From contig NZ_FODR01000007.1 of assembly GCF_900110415.1 (NCBI RefSeq), positions 62,001 to 126,000 on the forward strand: 64,000 nt of DNA, given 5' to 3'. The DNA comes from Mucilaginibacter sp. OK283 (GTDB taxonomy: Bacteria > Bacteroidota > Bacteroidia > Sphingobacteriales > Sphingobacteriaceae). The position numbers were made by a program, and so were the translations under genes. Every line of letters begins with the position of its first letter. The first letter of the stretch is position 1. A model generated the notes under the pieces. That model was not told the origin of the DNA and did no database searches. It saw nothing but the letters and a program-made list of their open reading frames with translations. Positions 26,271 to 35,063 of the stretch are shown here, in pieces.

Positions 26271-27056
26271 CTAAAGGTTTATTTCAAATTCATCCGCGTC
26301 TTTCAAAAACGGTAAGGCACGGCGGGCTTTCTTTACCTCATCTGCAATGATGGAGAAGGTGTACACATCGTCCTCATCGCGTTTGTAATAAACCACGTTT
26401 CCATTGGGATCGATACAGGTCGAATCGCCCGAGTGGTAAACCTCGTTGCCATCGTGGCCTACCCGGTTTACGCCAATTACATAAGCCTGGTTTTCAACAG
26501 CGCGGGCGGGTAATAAAGTGCGCCAGTGCAGGGCACGGCGTTCGGGCCAGTTGGCTACAACTATCAATAAATCGTAAGGGTTATCGGCAAGATTGCGCAG
26601 CCATACCGGGAAACGCAGATCGTAGCAAATCATGGGGCATATTTTCCAGCCGTTCAACTCCACCATAATTTTTTTGTTGCCGGCGGTGTAGGTGTTATGT
26701 TCTTTGCCCAAAGCAAACAGGTGGCGTTTATCATAATACTCATAAGTGCCGTCGGTGCGCATCCAAATGAGGCGGTTGTAGTAATGGTCGTTTTCTTTGA
26801 TAATGATACTGCCTGTAACCACGCAATCGTGTTGTTTGGCAGTTTGGTGCATCCATTGCATGGTTTTGCCTTCCATTGGTTCGGCAAGTGCAGCGGCATT
26901 CATGGTAAAGCCGGTGCTGAACATTTCGGGCAGGATAATAAGGTCTGTTTTTTCCCTTATTCCGCCAGATAAGCGTAAAGTGATATTTTGTAAATTTTTA
27001 TCAGTATTTTCCCAAAAAAGGTAGCCTTGAAAAACGGTAATTTTAAGATTATCCAT
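26271..27056 (-). CDS. Omega-amidase, YafV/Nit2-like nitrilase-superfamily hydrolase
   Basis: Hydrolyses alpha-ketoglutaramate or alpha-ketosuccinamate to the keto-acid and ammonia. The Glu-Lys-Cys triad of the carbon-nitrogen hydrolase fold is visible: Glu43 in LPEMFSTGF, Lys109 in YYDKRHLF and Cys143 in MICYDLRFPVW. The segment VVANWPERRALHWRTLLPARA is typical of the YafV branch. Length 261 residues, cytoplasmic. The aminotransferase gene just upstream on the same strand (27237-28382) belongs to a family that deaminates glutamine to alpha-ketoglutaramate, so the two likely form a glutamine transaminase/omega-amidase pair. The gap between them is filled by an inverted repeat. Confidence 0.93.
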   Translation of the reverse strand: MDNLKITVFQGYLFWENTDKNLQNITLRLSGGIREKTDLIILPEMFSTGFTMNAAALAEPMEGKTMQWMHQTAKQHDCVVTGSIIIKENDHYYNRLIWMRTDGTYEYYDKRHLFALGKEHNTYTAGNKKIMVELNGWKICPMICYDLRFPVWLRNLADNPYDLLIVVANWPERRALHWRTLLPARAVENQAYVIGVNRVGHDGNEVYHSGDSTCIDPNGNVVYYKRDEDDVYTFSIIADEVKKARRALPFLKDADEFEINL

Positions 27057-27063
27057 ACTTTTT

Positions 27064-27232
27064 AGTTCATTGTTGATGGTTCATAGATCATAGTTCATGG
27101 AACTTTTTTATCATGGTCTTGAACCCCTGTGAAACAATAGCAATCCGGCTATGATCCATCAACAATGAACCATGAACCGAAGTTAAAACAATAGCAATCC
27201 GGCTATGATCCATCAACAATGAACCATGAACC
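27064..27232. repeat. Intercistronic repeat: 47-bp direct duplication plus inverted arm
   Basis: A 47-bp unit occurs twice, at 27132-27178 and 27186-27232, identical, with a 54-bp period. Bases 27066-27079 (ttcattgttgatgg) are the inverse of ccatcaacaatgaa in each unit. It fills the gap between the omega-amidase start and the aminotransferase stop, ending 4 nt from the stop codon. Confidence 0.88.
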
Positions 27233-27236
27233 AAAA

Positions 27237-28382
27237 TTAAACTTTCAATAACCTATCAACGGCTTTATCCAAAGTTTCTTGCCTTTTGGCGAAACAAAAC
27301 CTTAACACATGGTGGTCAATACCCTTGCTGTAAAAGGCCGAAACCGGTATCGCCGCCACGCCAAATTCCTTAGTTAAACGCAGTACAAAATCGGCATCTT
27401 TTTCGTCGGTTATATTGCTGTAACGTACTGATTGAAAGTATGATCCATGGCAGGGCAGCAATTCAAACCGGGTTTGTTCCAGCCCCTGGCGAAAGTAGTC
27501 ACGTTTCTGCTGAAAAAACTCCGGCAAACCCGTATAAGTTTCTTCATTTTTTAGATGCTCGGCAATAGCATATTGTATGGGTGTATTAACCGCGAAAACC
27601 AAAAACTGGTGAATTTTCCTGAATTCATGCATCAGGTAGGCCGGCGCCATACAGTAACCCACCTTCCAGCCGGTAGCATGAAAAGGCTTGCCAAATGATG
27701 CCACTATGAAGCTTCGCTGTTGTAAATCCGGGTAGCGCGCCATACTGTGATGCGTTTGGCCATCATATATCAGGTGCTCGTAAACCTCATCGCTTAGTAT
27801 TAAAATATCCTGGTTTTTAACCAATGCGCTCAACTCGTCAATATCCTCCTTGTGCAAAATAGTAGCAGTAGGGTTATGCGGCGAATTAAGGATAATCATT
27901 TTGGTTTTGTGGTTGATAAGCCGTTTTACCATATCCCAGGCAATGCGGTAGTTTGGCGGCTCAAGCGGTAATGATTTTACAACGCCACCCATCAGCTTTA
28001 TGGCAGGGGCATAGCAATCAAATGCAGGCTCAAAAATAATAACCTCGTCATTGGGGTGTATAACTGCGCTAATGGCTGTAAATATAGCCTGCGTGCCGCC
28101 CGCAGTAATGGTTATTTCGGTTTCGGGATTATAAACGGCACCGTAAAGCCTCTCGGTTTTTTCGGCAATACGCTCCCTTAAACTCATTACGCCGGCCATA
28201 GGGGCATATTGGTTATGGCCATCAGTCATCGCCTTGTTAACCAGTTCGATCAGGTCGGCCGAGCAGTTATAATCCGGAAATCCCTGCGACAAGTTTATAG
28301 CACCAACCTCGTTGGCCAGGGCCGACATTACCGTAAATATGGTAGTACCCGTTTGGGGTAATTTTGAAACTACAGAAATCAT
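27237..28382 (-). CDS. Methionine/glutamine aminotransferase (YbdL/KAT-like, class I PLP)
   Basis: Fold-type I PLP aminotransferase of the KAT/YbdL branch, which moves amino groups from methionine, glutamine or kynurenine to 2-oxo acids and can complete methionine salvage. Motifs: INLSQGFPDYNC, TAGGTQAIFTAI, the cofactor-binding NSPHNPTAT, LSDEVYEHLIYDG, and the Schiff-base Lys232 in ASFGKPFHATGWKVGY. FAVNTPIQYAIA and the C-terminal VLRFCFAK Arg that binds the substrate carboxylate are also present. Length 381 residues, cytoplasmic. It is followed by the omega-amidase gene. This pairing drives glutamine-dependent transamination forward and is why I favour an amide-amino-acid donor. Confidence 0.92.
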   Translation of the reverse strand: MISVVSKLPQTGTTIFTVMSALANEVGAINLSQGFPDYNCSADLIELVNKAMTDGHNQYAPMAGVMSLRERIAEKTERLYGAVYNPETEITITAGGTQAIFTAISAVIHPNDEVIIFEPAFDCYAPAIKLMGGVVKSLPLEPPNYRIAWDMVKRLINHKTKMIILNSPHNPTATILHKEDIDELSALVKNQDILILSDEVYEHLIYDGQTHHSMARYPDLQQRSFIVASFGKPFHATGWKVGYCMAPAYLMHEFRKIHQFLVFAVNTPIQYAIAEHLKNEETYTGLPEFFQQKRDYFRQGLEQTRFELLPCHGSYFQSVRYSNITDEKDADFVLRLTKEFGVAAIPVSAFYSKGIDHHVLRFCFAKRQETLDKAVDRLLKV

Positions 28383-28873
28383 CTAAGGGCTAAAGTAAAT
28401 AAAAAAGCACGAACCGGTAAACGTATTGATACGTATTTTTAGTTTTTTGAAAGTATTTACCGTTGTAAGAAAAATAATAGCGCTGCTGTAAAACAGTAAG
28501 TATGCGGTATCTTAAGCTATATTAATCCCGGTACTTTGAAGCTGATTTGGTTCGGTTTGGCAATAGTTGCGGGATGTTTCTTTTGCGTAAATCGGAGGCA
28601 CGTCACCTGCAAAAATTAACGCAACATTTATCTACCAATATCACGATCAAAATTTTCCGGCGAGCGCGGCTGTCAACGCTTTTACCTATAACTGCAAATA
28701 AATTGTGTTTAGCACAGGGTTGCCACATCGATAATGACGGCTCATCTTCCAGTTTGGTTTCATTACGCAACAAAATCAAATGGATTTGCAACAAACGCGA
28801 AAGAATTTTTCAGCCAGTTTCTGTCTCTTTGATTCCCTACAAGGCTTTGTTATTAAACAACTACCTATTACCT
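28383..28873. other. 491-bp divergent intergenic region
   Basis: It separates the aminotransferase from the serine hydrolase. An open frame runs through the right part in phase with the hydrolase, but it lacks protein-like composition. No RNA gene, repeat or convincing promoter was recognised. Confidence 0.5.
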
Positions 28874-30154
28874 ATGAAAAAAAATTATAAGTCCGCAACT
28901 TACCGCTTTGCTATTTACGCTTTAAAATTTACCAAATTAGTTGCAGTTGCCGGCATGCTGCTTTTTGCCGGTTGTAGCAAAGATTCGCCCCCGGGTACTA
29001 AAACAGATACTGGAACAGGCACAGGCACGGGAACAGGAACGGGAACGGGCACAGGTACCGGAACTGGTTCAGGAACGACGGTTGACACGCTTACTGCCAG
29101 CAAAATTGCGGTATCTGCTTTAGATGATGAAGTAAATGCTTTTATGACCACTTATAACGTGCCGGCAGTATCTGTAGCCATCACCAAAGGAGAAAAATTG
29201 GTTTACCTGAAAGCGTACGGCATAAGCGATAAATCTAAGGGTACCAAGGCTACGATAAGCGATCTTTACCGGTTAGCCAGCCTTTCAAAGCAGTTTACCT
29301 CCGTTGCTATAATGAAATTGCTTGATCAGGGTAAAATAAAACTGACCGACAAAGTATTTGGCGATGGCGCGCTTTTAGGTAAAACCTATGGCACTAAAGC
29401 CTACGGTGCACATATTACCGATATTACTGTTGATGAACTGTTGCACCATACATCGGGAGGCTGGGGTAACGAAGTGAACGACCCTATGTTCAGTAACCCG
29501 GCAATGACAGCGGCACAACTCATCACCTGGACTTTAGATAACCGCCCGCTTGACCATGTACCAGGCACAAACTACGATTACTCGAATTTTGGTTACTGTA
29601 TATTAGGACGAGTTATAGAAAAAATAACCGGACAGACGTATGAACAAGCTGTGAAAACATTGGTATTAACACCTATCGGAATTACCGATATGACTATTGG
29701 CGGTAACACATTTGCCCAAAAACTTCCAAAAGAAGTTACTTACTATGGCCAGTATGGCGAAGATCCTTATGCAATGAATGTGAGCCGGATGGACTCGCAC
29801 GGAGGGTGGATTGCTACAGCTGCCGACCTGGCAAGGTTCCTGGTTTATATCGATAAATTTCCGGTACGTCCGGATATCCTTACACCATCAACCTTAAATA
29901 TTATGTATACCGGCTCAACTGCCAATGCAGCCTATGGATGCGGCTGGGCTATTGCCGGCAATAACTACTTCCACCAGGGAAGTTTGCCTGGCACAGCCAC
30001 CGAACAGGGCCGGCTTGATAACGGGTTTAACTTTGTTATTTTGACCAATACTCGAAGTTTGAAAGTCAATTTTGACAATGACTTAGACCAGGTATTCTGG
30101 AGGGCTTACGCCAAAAATCCAACCTGGGCTACTGACGACTTGTTCACTAAATAA
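28874..30154 (+). CDS. Serine beta-lactamase-like hydrolase, lipoprotein
   Basis: A 426-residue member of the class C beta-lactamase/DD-peptidase/esterase superfamily (PF00144). The ATG at 28874 gives a lipoprotein signal with lipobox LLFAGC (Cys34). A Thr-Gly repeat linker (46-65) precedes the catalytic domain. Active-site motifs are S-L-S-K at 124-127 (LASLSKQFTS), Tyr-Ser-Asn near 234 (YDYSNFGY) and H-Q-G near 366 (FHQGSLPG). The class includes penicillin-binding proteins, D-aminopeptidases and esterases, so the substrate is open. An in-frame extension back to 28547 is unlikely because it would bury the signal peptide. First gene of a plus-strand run; the cupin gene follows after 17 nt. 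Confidence 0.88.
   Translation: MKKNYKSATYRFAIYALKFTKLVAVAGMLLFAGCSKDSPPGTKTDTGTGTGTGTGTGTGTGTGTGSGTTVDTLTASKIAVSALDDEVNAFMTTYNVPAVSVAITKGEKLVYLKAYGISDKSKGTKATISDLYRLASLSKQFTSVAIMKLLDQGKIKLTDKVFGDGALLGKTYGTKAYGAHITDITVDELLHHTSGGWGNEVNDPMFSNPAMTAAQLITWTLDNRPLDHVPGTNYDYSNFGYCILGRVIEKITGQTYEQAVKTLVLTPIGITDMTIGGNTFAQKLPKEVTYYGQYGEDPYAMNVSRMDSHGGWIATAADLARFLVYIDKFPVRPDILTPSTLNIMYTGSTANAAYGCGWAIAGNNYFHQGSLPGTATEQGRLDNGFNFVILTNTRSLKVNFDNDLDQVFWRAYAKNPTWATDDLFTK
29009..29068 (+). repeat. Hexamer-type coding repeat encoding (Thr-Gly)9-Ser-Gly
   Basis: Degenerate ac(n)gg(n) units inside the lipoprotein gene encode nine Thr-Gly pairs, then Ser-Gly, between the lipidated Cys and the enzyme domain. Changes by whole units keep the frame, so linker length could vary between strains. 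Confidence 0.85.
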
Positions 30155-30171
30155 ACCAAACTTCCACCATC

Positions 30172-30750
30172 ATGAAACGTAACACCTTCCTCCGAATGAT
30201 ATCCGTAACGGGCGCCATTTTAGCCAGCCCCATAGCCACCATCGCCAAAAGCTCTACCTTGCTTAGAGAAAAAAACGGCTATAAAACAGATGCCGGGACC
30301 GACCGCTTCCAAAAGCCCATCAGCCTGTTTGATGGTGATACATTTTACACCAAAGTATCTACCAAAGATACCGATGGCGATTTTTATGTATATGAATCAT
30401 CGCGAGTTAAAAAAGGAGGTCCTAACCTGCATCTCCATTATAACCAGGACGAGTGGTGGTATATTTTGGAAGGTGAGTTTGTAATAAAAGTGGGCGATAA
30501 AATGCACCATGTTAAGCCCGGCGATAGTGTGTTTGGCCCGCGTGGTGTACCGCACGCATTTTCAAAGGTAGGTGAAGGGGTTGGCCGAATGCTCACTACT
30601 TTTCAGCCGGCAGGTAAAATGGAAGAATGTTTTATAGCGATAAGCGAAGGGCAAATGAAAGGCAAACCCGAAGCCGAGCAGGACGAGTTCAGGAAACAAC
30701 ACGGCTTTGAACGCGTTGGGCCGCCAATTGATATACTAAAAGCGTTTTAA
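30172..30750 (+). CDS. Exported cupin-domain protein
   Basis: A 192-residue protein with an N-terminal signal (KRNTFLRMISVTGAILASPIA) resembling a Tat-like leader with Lys-Arg, then a single cupin at about residues 55-150. Metal-ligand motif 1 is HLHYNQDEWWYILEGEF (His, His, Glu) and motif 2 is PGDSVFGPRGVPHAF (His). Such cupins include dioxygenases, isomerases and sugar-binding proteins; no specific reaction can be given. It lies 17 nt after the serine hydrolase and 17 nt before a SnoaL-like gene, probably one operon. An export signal on a quercetinase-like cupin fits envelope or secreted chemistry. Confidence 0.83.
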   Translation: MKRNTFLRMISVTGAILASPIATIAKSSTLLREKNGYKTDAGTDRFQKPISLFDGDTFYTKVSTKDTDGDFYVYESSRVKKGGPNLHLHYNQDEWWYILEGEFVIKVGDKMHHVKPGDSVFGPRGVPHAFSKVGEGVGRMLTTFQPAGKMEECFIAISEGQMKGKPEAEQDEFRKQHGFERVGPPIDILKAF

Positions 30751-30767
30751 ACTCCAGTCACCAGGTT

Positions 30768-31250
30768 ATGAAAGTTAGTAGTTTTAAGTTCATAGTAGTT
30801 TGTTTGTGCTGGTTGTATGGCTTTAAAGCCTACAGCCAGCAAACAGATACCACTAAGGAAAATCCACAGATTAGGCAGCTCATAAAAAATTACGAAGACG
30901 CCTGGAACCGACACGATCCTAAAGGCCTTGCTGATAATTATACCGTTGATGCCACCTGGATTAACTGGTTTGGGGCCTATTATAAAGGACGTGACGATAT
31001 TCAGTTTCATTATCAGCAGGTGCATACCACTTATTTTAAAGCAACGCGTTACTATACACGCGCCGTCGAGGATATTATTTACCTATATCCAAACTTTGCC
31101 ATATCGCATGTGCGCACAGCATTAGATGGCGACGAACGGTTTCCCGGCCAAACGTTTGAGTTCAGGAGAATGATTGTCCTGGTAAAACGCGATGGCTCCT
31201 GGAAGATTCTCGCCGGGCAAAATGCCAAACTGGAAAAAGGAATAAAATAA
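30768..31250 (+). CDS. SnoaL-like/DUF4440 (SgcJ/EcaC-type) exported protein
   Basis: A 160-residue protein with a signal peptide (IVVCLCWLYGFKAYSQ), then an NTF2-like alpha+beta-barrel domain. The opening helix IRQLIKNYEDAWNRHDPKGLADNYTVDATW is the DUF4440 hallmark. It continues with GRDDIQFHYQQVHTT and ends in RMIVLVKRDGSWKILAGQN, also typical. Members are often called 'SgcJ/EcaC family oxidoreductase', but the chemistry is seldom known. It lies between the cupin gene and a membrane-protein gene (5-nt gap to the next), so it is part of the same transcription unit. Confidence 0.82.
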   Translation: MKVSSFKFIVVCLCWLYGFKAYSQQTDTTKENPQIRQLIKNYEDAWNRHDPKGLADNYTVDATWINWFGAYYKGRDDIQFHYQQVHTTYFKATRYYTRAVEDIIYLYPNFAISHVRTALDGDERFPGQTFEFRRMIVLVKRDGSWKILAGQNAKLEKGIK

Positions 31251-31255
31251 TTGAG

Positions 31256-32095
31256 ATGTATAACGATTCTACCTCATTTAAACAAAAACTGAGCCTGGCA
31301 TACCTATGGCTTGTTCCACCTGTAACCATGGCTATTGGTTTTGGCATAGGTTCGGTAAGTTATAAATTTTATTTTCCCGTTTGGGGTTTAAATGCCTGTC
31401 TGATGACCTTCTCCGCATATCATCTTGGTGTACACCGCCTTTGGAAACAAGATCGATCCGGTAAACAACAAGCTGTTACCGCGCTGTTACTATTTATACC
31501 ATGGCTGTTATTTTCCATCTTTGCGGGCATGGGGCCGCCACCCTCAACACTGCAGGGCTGGGTTAACACCGCTGCTGAACAGCAAACCCGCTACACCATC
31601 CTTATAGCAGGCGGAATTTTACTTTTGTTGGGTGCCGCCCTGCTGAAAACCCGTTTACAGGAAGCGGGCGAAAATCTATATTCGGTATTAGCATTTGCAG
31701 CGCTAAGCATAGCAGTGCCCCTGTTTATCATCAATATGGCATTCTGGGGTTATTACCTTACCGATGCTTTCCGGCTGTTTGCTGCAAACCCGGCCGCGAA
31801 ACGGCCGGATTTATATGTCGCGGTAAAAAGTCTATTTTATGTAATCAGCGTGGCCGAAGTTGTATTGATATACCTGGGCACCCTCCTTTTTGCCGTGGCG
31901 CTTAAAATAACGGGCTCACTCAGTAAACCTGCATCCCGTTGGTATATTGGCTGCAGTTTAATTGCCATTTTGCTGGAACTAATACCTCCTTCCTGGCCAG
32001 AACCTTTTGGCACAGCAGGCTACCTGGTGGCTATTCCCGCCATTACTTTTGTGATGTATTATCTTATTGGGGTGCGTTTACTTCTTCGACGGTAA
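31256..32095 (+). CDS. Polytopic membrane protein of unknown function (279 aa)
   Basis: I do not recognise the family. About eight hydrophobic segments are visible, including YLWLVPPVTMAIGFGIG, ALLLFIPWLLFSIFAGMG, TILIAGGILLLLGAALL, VLAFAALSIAVPLFIINMAFW, SLFYVISVAEVVLIYLGTLL, CSLIAILLELIPPSW and GYLVAIPAITFVMYYLIG. There is no signal for secretion. It begins 5 nt after the DUF4440 gene, so translational coupling is likely. No charged transport motif or catalytic pattern stands out. Its role with the cupin and hydrolase genes is unknown. Confidence 0.72.
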   Translation: MYNDSTSFKQKLSLAYLWLVPPVTMAIGFGIGSVSYKFYFPVWGLNACLMTFSAYHLGVHRLWKQDRSGKQQAVTALLLFIPWLLFSIFAGMGPPPSTLQGWVNTAAEQQTRYTILIAGGILLLLGAALLKTRLQEAGENLYSVLAFAALSIAVPLFIINMAFWGYYLTDAFRLFAANPAAKRPDLYVAVKSLFYVISVAEVVLIYLGTLLFAVALKITGSLSKPASRWYIGCSLIAILLELIPPSWPEPFGTAGYLVAIPAITFVMYYLIGVRLLLRR

Positions 32096-32190
32096 AATGG
32101 CACACTTTTGTATCCGCAGTTCGCGTTAATAGCATTAAATTTGTAAAGAACGCGGTACTTAAATGGTGAATCATCACTGACGATATACAC

Positions 32191-32784
32191 ATGCGAAAAA
32201 TCATCGTTACAACATTTATAACATTAGACGGTGTGATGCAGGCACCCGGCAGCCCTGAGGAAGATCCATCAGGTGGTTTTAAATACGGTGGCTGGTCGGC
32301 ACCTTATGGCGACGAAGTTTCTGGTAAGGCTATGCAAAAACAGATGGAGCCTGCCGATCTTTTACTGGGCCGGAAAACATTCGAAATTTTTGCATCTTAT
32401 TGGCCCCAACACTCCGGCTATTGGCCAGGTATTAATGAGGTAACAAAATACGTCTTGTCGGCCACCATGCAAAAGTCGGATTGGCAAAACACAACTTTCC
32501 TTACCAGTGTGGCGGATATCGAAAAGCTCAAAAATACTGATGGTGCCGACATTAAAGTTTGGGGCAGCAGCGAGCTTGTTCATTTATTGCTTGCGCATGA
32601 TCTGGTAGACGAGCTTTGGCTCAAAATTTACCCCGTGCTGCTTGGCGAAGGAAAAAGGTTGTTTAACAACAGCACAATCCCGGCGGCATTTACATTAACA
32701 GAAAGTTTGGTTACGCCGGGTGGAGTTATTTTTGCCAATTACAAACGCGCCGGCGAAGTTAAAACAGGCACTATCGGAGCTTAA
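32191..32784 (+). CDS. Dihydrofolate-reductase-like (RibD C-terminal domain) protein
   Basis: A 197-residue cytoplasmic protein of the RibD-C/DHFR fold (YyaP/YwjB type). The opening RKIIVTTFITLDGVMQAPG is the family signature. LLLGRKTFEIFASYWP is the nucleotide-loop region, KVWGSSELVHLLLAHDLVDEL supplies the phosphate-binding Gly-Ser-Ser segment, and YPVLLGEGKRLF the C-terminal strand. These enzymes are NAD(P)H-dependent reductases of uncertain substrate and are not a true folate enzyme by this sequence. It lies 95 nt after the membrane-protein gene and is followed by a terminator-like hairpin. Confidence 0.85.
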   Translation: MRKIIVTTFITLDGVMQAPGSPEEDPSGGFKYGGWSAPYGDEVSGKAMQKQMEPADLLLGRKTFEIFASYWPQHSGYWPGINEVTKYVLSATMQKSDWQNTTFLTSVADIEKLKNTDGADIKVWGSSELVHLLLAHDLVDELWLKIYPVLLGEGKRLFNNSTIPAAFTLTESLVTPGGVIFANYKRAGEVKTGTIGA

Positions 32785-32827
32785 CGGGATGGCTGTTTCA
32801 AATAGCTTTACTGCGCAGGATTTTATA

Positions 32828-32866
32828 AAAAATGAGGGTTGGGTAAAACCCATTATTTTTTTATTT
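32828..32866 (+). terminator. Probable intrinsic terminator after the DHFR-like gene
   Basis: GGGTT...AACCC forms a short core, extended by A-rich and T-rich flanks with mismatches, ending in seven T residues. It lies 44 nt after the stop at 32784. The stem is imperfect, hence moderate confidence. Confidence 0.55.
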
Positions 32867-32981
32867 CTTTCAAACCTACCGAAAACATCAGACCTTTAAA
32901 CAGATACAATTTGAATTAATTAGTAAGTCAGCTCAATTTTAAATTGTACTGTAGGGGGCACTCCATTTCACTAATGATTGC

Positions 32982-33016
32982 ATTAACCTACCCACTCAGA
33001 TAGCCGGTAGGTTAAT
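32982..33016. promoter_or_regulatory. Palindrome in the 439-bp gap before the reductase cluster
   Basis: Perfect 11-bp arms ATTAACCTACC (32982-32992) and GGTAGGTTAAT (33006-33016), 13-nt spacer, no T tract on either side. It could be an operator. The rest of the gap (32867-33223) shows no gene or RNA I can name. Confidence 0.45.
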
Positions 33017-33223
33017 GGCTTCATCGTGGGGCTATAGGCTACAGGTTTAGGAGTTCGCCAAATAATTTAATGCCACCGCGCGTTTACACTGAGTAGATCG
33101 CACAATAATTCAAGTTCGGGCTATTTAGATACTTTTTACAGTTTTGGCTAAATCAAACGCAGATTTGGATAAATTCTGCCAGCTAAAGCATCCCATCTTT
33201 GTATCAACAAAATAGAATTATTT

Positions 33224-34114
33224 ATGCGTGTATTTGTAACAGGAGCCACAGGCTTCATCGGTACTGCTATTGTGCAGGAATTAATAGGTGCCGGCCACCA
33301 TGTGCTGGGGTTGGCCCGTTCAGATGCATCGGCCCAAAAGCTGGCCGATGCCGGCGCAGAAGTTCACAGGGGTGATCTGGAAGACCTTGATAGCCTGCGC
33401 AGCGGCGCCGCACAGGCTGACGGCGTTATCCATGCCGGTTTTATTCACGATTTTACCCGGTTTGCGGAAGTTTGCCAGGTAGATAAAATAGCCATTGAAA
33501 CCATTGGCGACGTATTAGCCGGTTCAAACCGTTCGTTTATTGTAACCTCCGGTACGGCGCTGGTAAGCCCCGGGAAGCTGGCTACCGAAGATATTATTCC
33601 ACCGTTAAACCCTGCATGGCCGCGGGCCTCTGAGCAAGCAGCAGACGTTGTAGCCTCGCAGGGTGTTCGTGCGGCAGTTATCCGCCTGTCACCATCGGTG
33701 CATGGCGACGGGGATAAACATGGTTTTATACCCATACTGGTTAATATAGCAAGGCAGACAGGCGTATCGGCATATATCGGCGAAGGGCTTAACCAATGGA
33801 ACGCCGTACACCGGCTGGATGCTGCCCGTTTGTACAGGTTGGCTTTGGAGAACGCTGTACCTGGAGTCCGTTTTCATGGTTCTGCGGAAGAAGCCATCAC
33901 GGTTAAGTCTATTGCCGAATCTATAGGAAAACAACTTAATCTCCCGGTAAAATCAATTGCTGCTGAGGCTGCTGCCGAACATTTTGGATGGTTTTCACAC
34001 ATGGCCGCTATCGACTGCCCGACATCGAGCAGCCGGACGCGGGAATATTTGAAGTGGCACCCAACGCACAACACCTTGCTTAACGATATTGAGAACGGTA
34101 TTTATACCAGATAA
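33224..34114 (+). CDS. NAD(P)-binding SDR-type epimerase/reductase
   Basis: A 296-residue extended/atypical short-chain dehydrogenase. The N-terminal Rossmann motif is VTGATGFIGTAIVQEL (G-x-x-G-x-x-G), followed by RGDLEDLDSL, the usual Asp-containing strand. The Ser of the active site may be in IVTSGTALV. The classical Tyr-x-x-x-Lys pair is not found: the matching helix reads PRASEQAADVVASQG. It is thus an atypical SDR and may be a binding or reductase protein of the SDR-a5 type. It starts a plus-strand cluster with an NmrA-like gene 6 nt later and an AraC regulator, all probably one unit. Confidence 0.85.
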   Translation: MRVFVTGATGFIGTAIVQELIGAGHHVLGLARSDASAQKLADAGAEVHRGDLEDLDSLRSGAAQADGVIHAGFIHDFTRFAEVCQVDKIAIETIGDVLAGSNRSFIVTSGTALVSPGKLATEDIIPPLNPAWPRASEQAADVVASQGVRAAVIRLSPSVHGDGDKHGFIPILVNIARQTGVSAYIGEGLNQWNAVHRLDAARLYRLALENAVPGVRFHGSAEEAITVKSIAESIGKQLNLPVKSIAAEAAAEHFGWFSHMAAIDCPTSSSRTREYLKWHPTHNTLLNDIENGIYTR

Positions 34115-34120
34115 CAAGCA

Positions 34121-35047
34121 ATGAAGATTATTGTAACCGGTTCATTGGGGAACATTAGTAAACCGCTGACAGAACTATTAATTGCCCGGGGGCACGCAGT
34201 AACTGTTGTAAGCAGCGACCCTAAAAAACAGGCAGCTATCGAAAACTTAGGCGCGGAACCAGCCATTGGCTCAATAGACGACGTACCGTTTTTGACCCAT
34301 ACTTTCAAAGGCGCAGACGCTGTTTATGCCATGATACCCCTAAGCTTCACCGAGCCCGATCTGGGCAATTATCTGTATAGGATAGCTCAAAACTATGTGC
34401 GGGCTCTTAGGGACACCCGCATCCAACGGGTAGTATTAATGAGCGGTTGGGTGGCAGACCTGGTTAAAACCGAAAACACCGAACACATATTTGACGACCT
34501 GGACGCCTCTATCACTATTATGCGGCCTGGAGCTTTTTATACTAACTTTTATCAGTCCATTAACCTTATCAAAGGCAAAGGCTTCATTGGTAATTTTTTA
34601 ACGCTGCGTTATTCTGGCCTTGGGGCCCTGCTAACCGGTAAAACCGGCCTGCTGATGGGTAACTACGGCGGAGAAGACCGGATAGTTTTTGTTTCGCCAA
34701 AGGATATTGCGGATGCCGTTGCCGAGGAATTACTGTTATCGCCCAAAGAGAAAACCATCCGCTACGTAGGCAGCGATGAAATGACGTGTAACGAAGCGGC
34801 CAGGATCATTGGCAGCGCGGTAGGCAAGCCCTGGTTAAAATGGGTGCTGCTTACTGATAAGGAAATGCTGCGGGGATTAAAGATGGCCAAAGTACCGGAA
34901 AAGCTGGCACAAACCTTAGTTGAAATGCAGGCAGCCATGCACAGCGGTAAAGCGCTTGAAAACTTTCACAAGAGCCGGCCCAAAATGGGCAAGGTGAAAC
35001 TGACTGATTTTGCTGAAGAGTTTGCCGAAGCATATCATAAAAAATAA
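34121..35047 (+). CDS. NmrA-like NAD(P)-binding protein
   Basis: A 308-residue Rossmann protein of the NmrA/HSCARG group of atypical SDRs. It has VTGSLGNISKPLTELLIARG (G-x-x-G-x-x-x form), then VVSSDPKK for the adenine-ribose phosphate and KGADAVYAMIPLSF. The active-site Tyr-Lys pair is missing, as usual for the group. Members act as NAD(P)H-dependent quinone reductases or redox sensors. It starts 6 nt after the SDR gene and ends 16 nt before the AraC-family gene. Two such enzymes next to a regulator suggests an inducible detoxification cluster; the inducer is unknown. Confidence 0.85.
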   Translation: MKIIVTGSLGNISKPLTELLIARGHAVTVVSSDPKKQAAIENLGAEPAIGSIDDVPFLTHTFKGADAVYAMIPLSFTEPDLGNYLYRIAQNYVRALRDTRIQRVVLMSGWVADLVKTENTEHIFDDLDASITIMRPGAFYTNFYQSINLIKGKGFIGNFLTLRYSGLGALLTGKTGLLMGNYGGEDRIVFVSPKDIADAVAEELLLSPKEKTIRYVGSDEMTCNEAARIIGSAVGKPWLKWVLLTDKEMLRGLKMAKVPEKLAQTLVEMQAAMHSGKALENFHKSRPKMGKVKLTDFAEEFAEAYHKK

Positions 35048-35063
35048 CGAATTTAGCATAGCT

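Noticed and set aside
28547..28873. N-terminal extension of the serine hydrolase
   Set aside because: It would bury the lipoprotein signal peptide that starts at 28874 and has no family resemblance.
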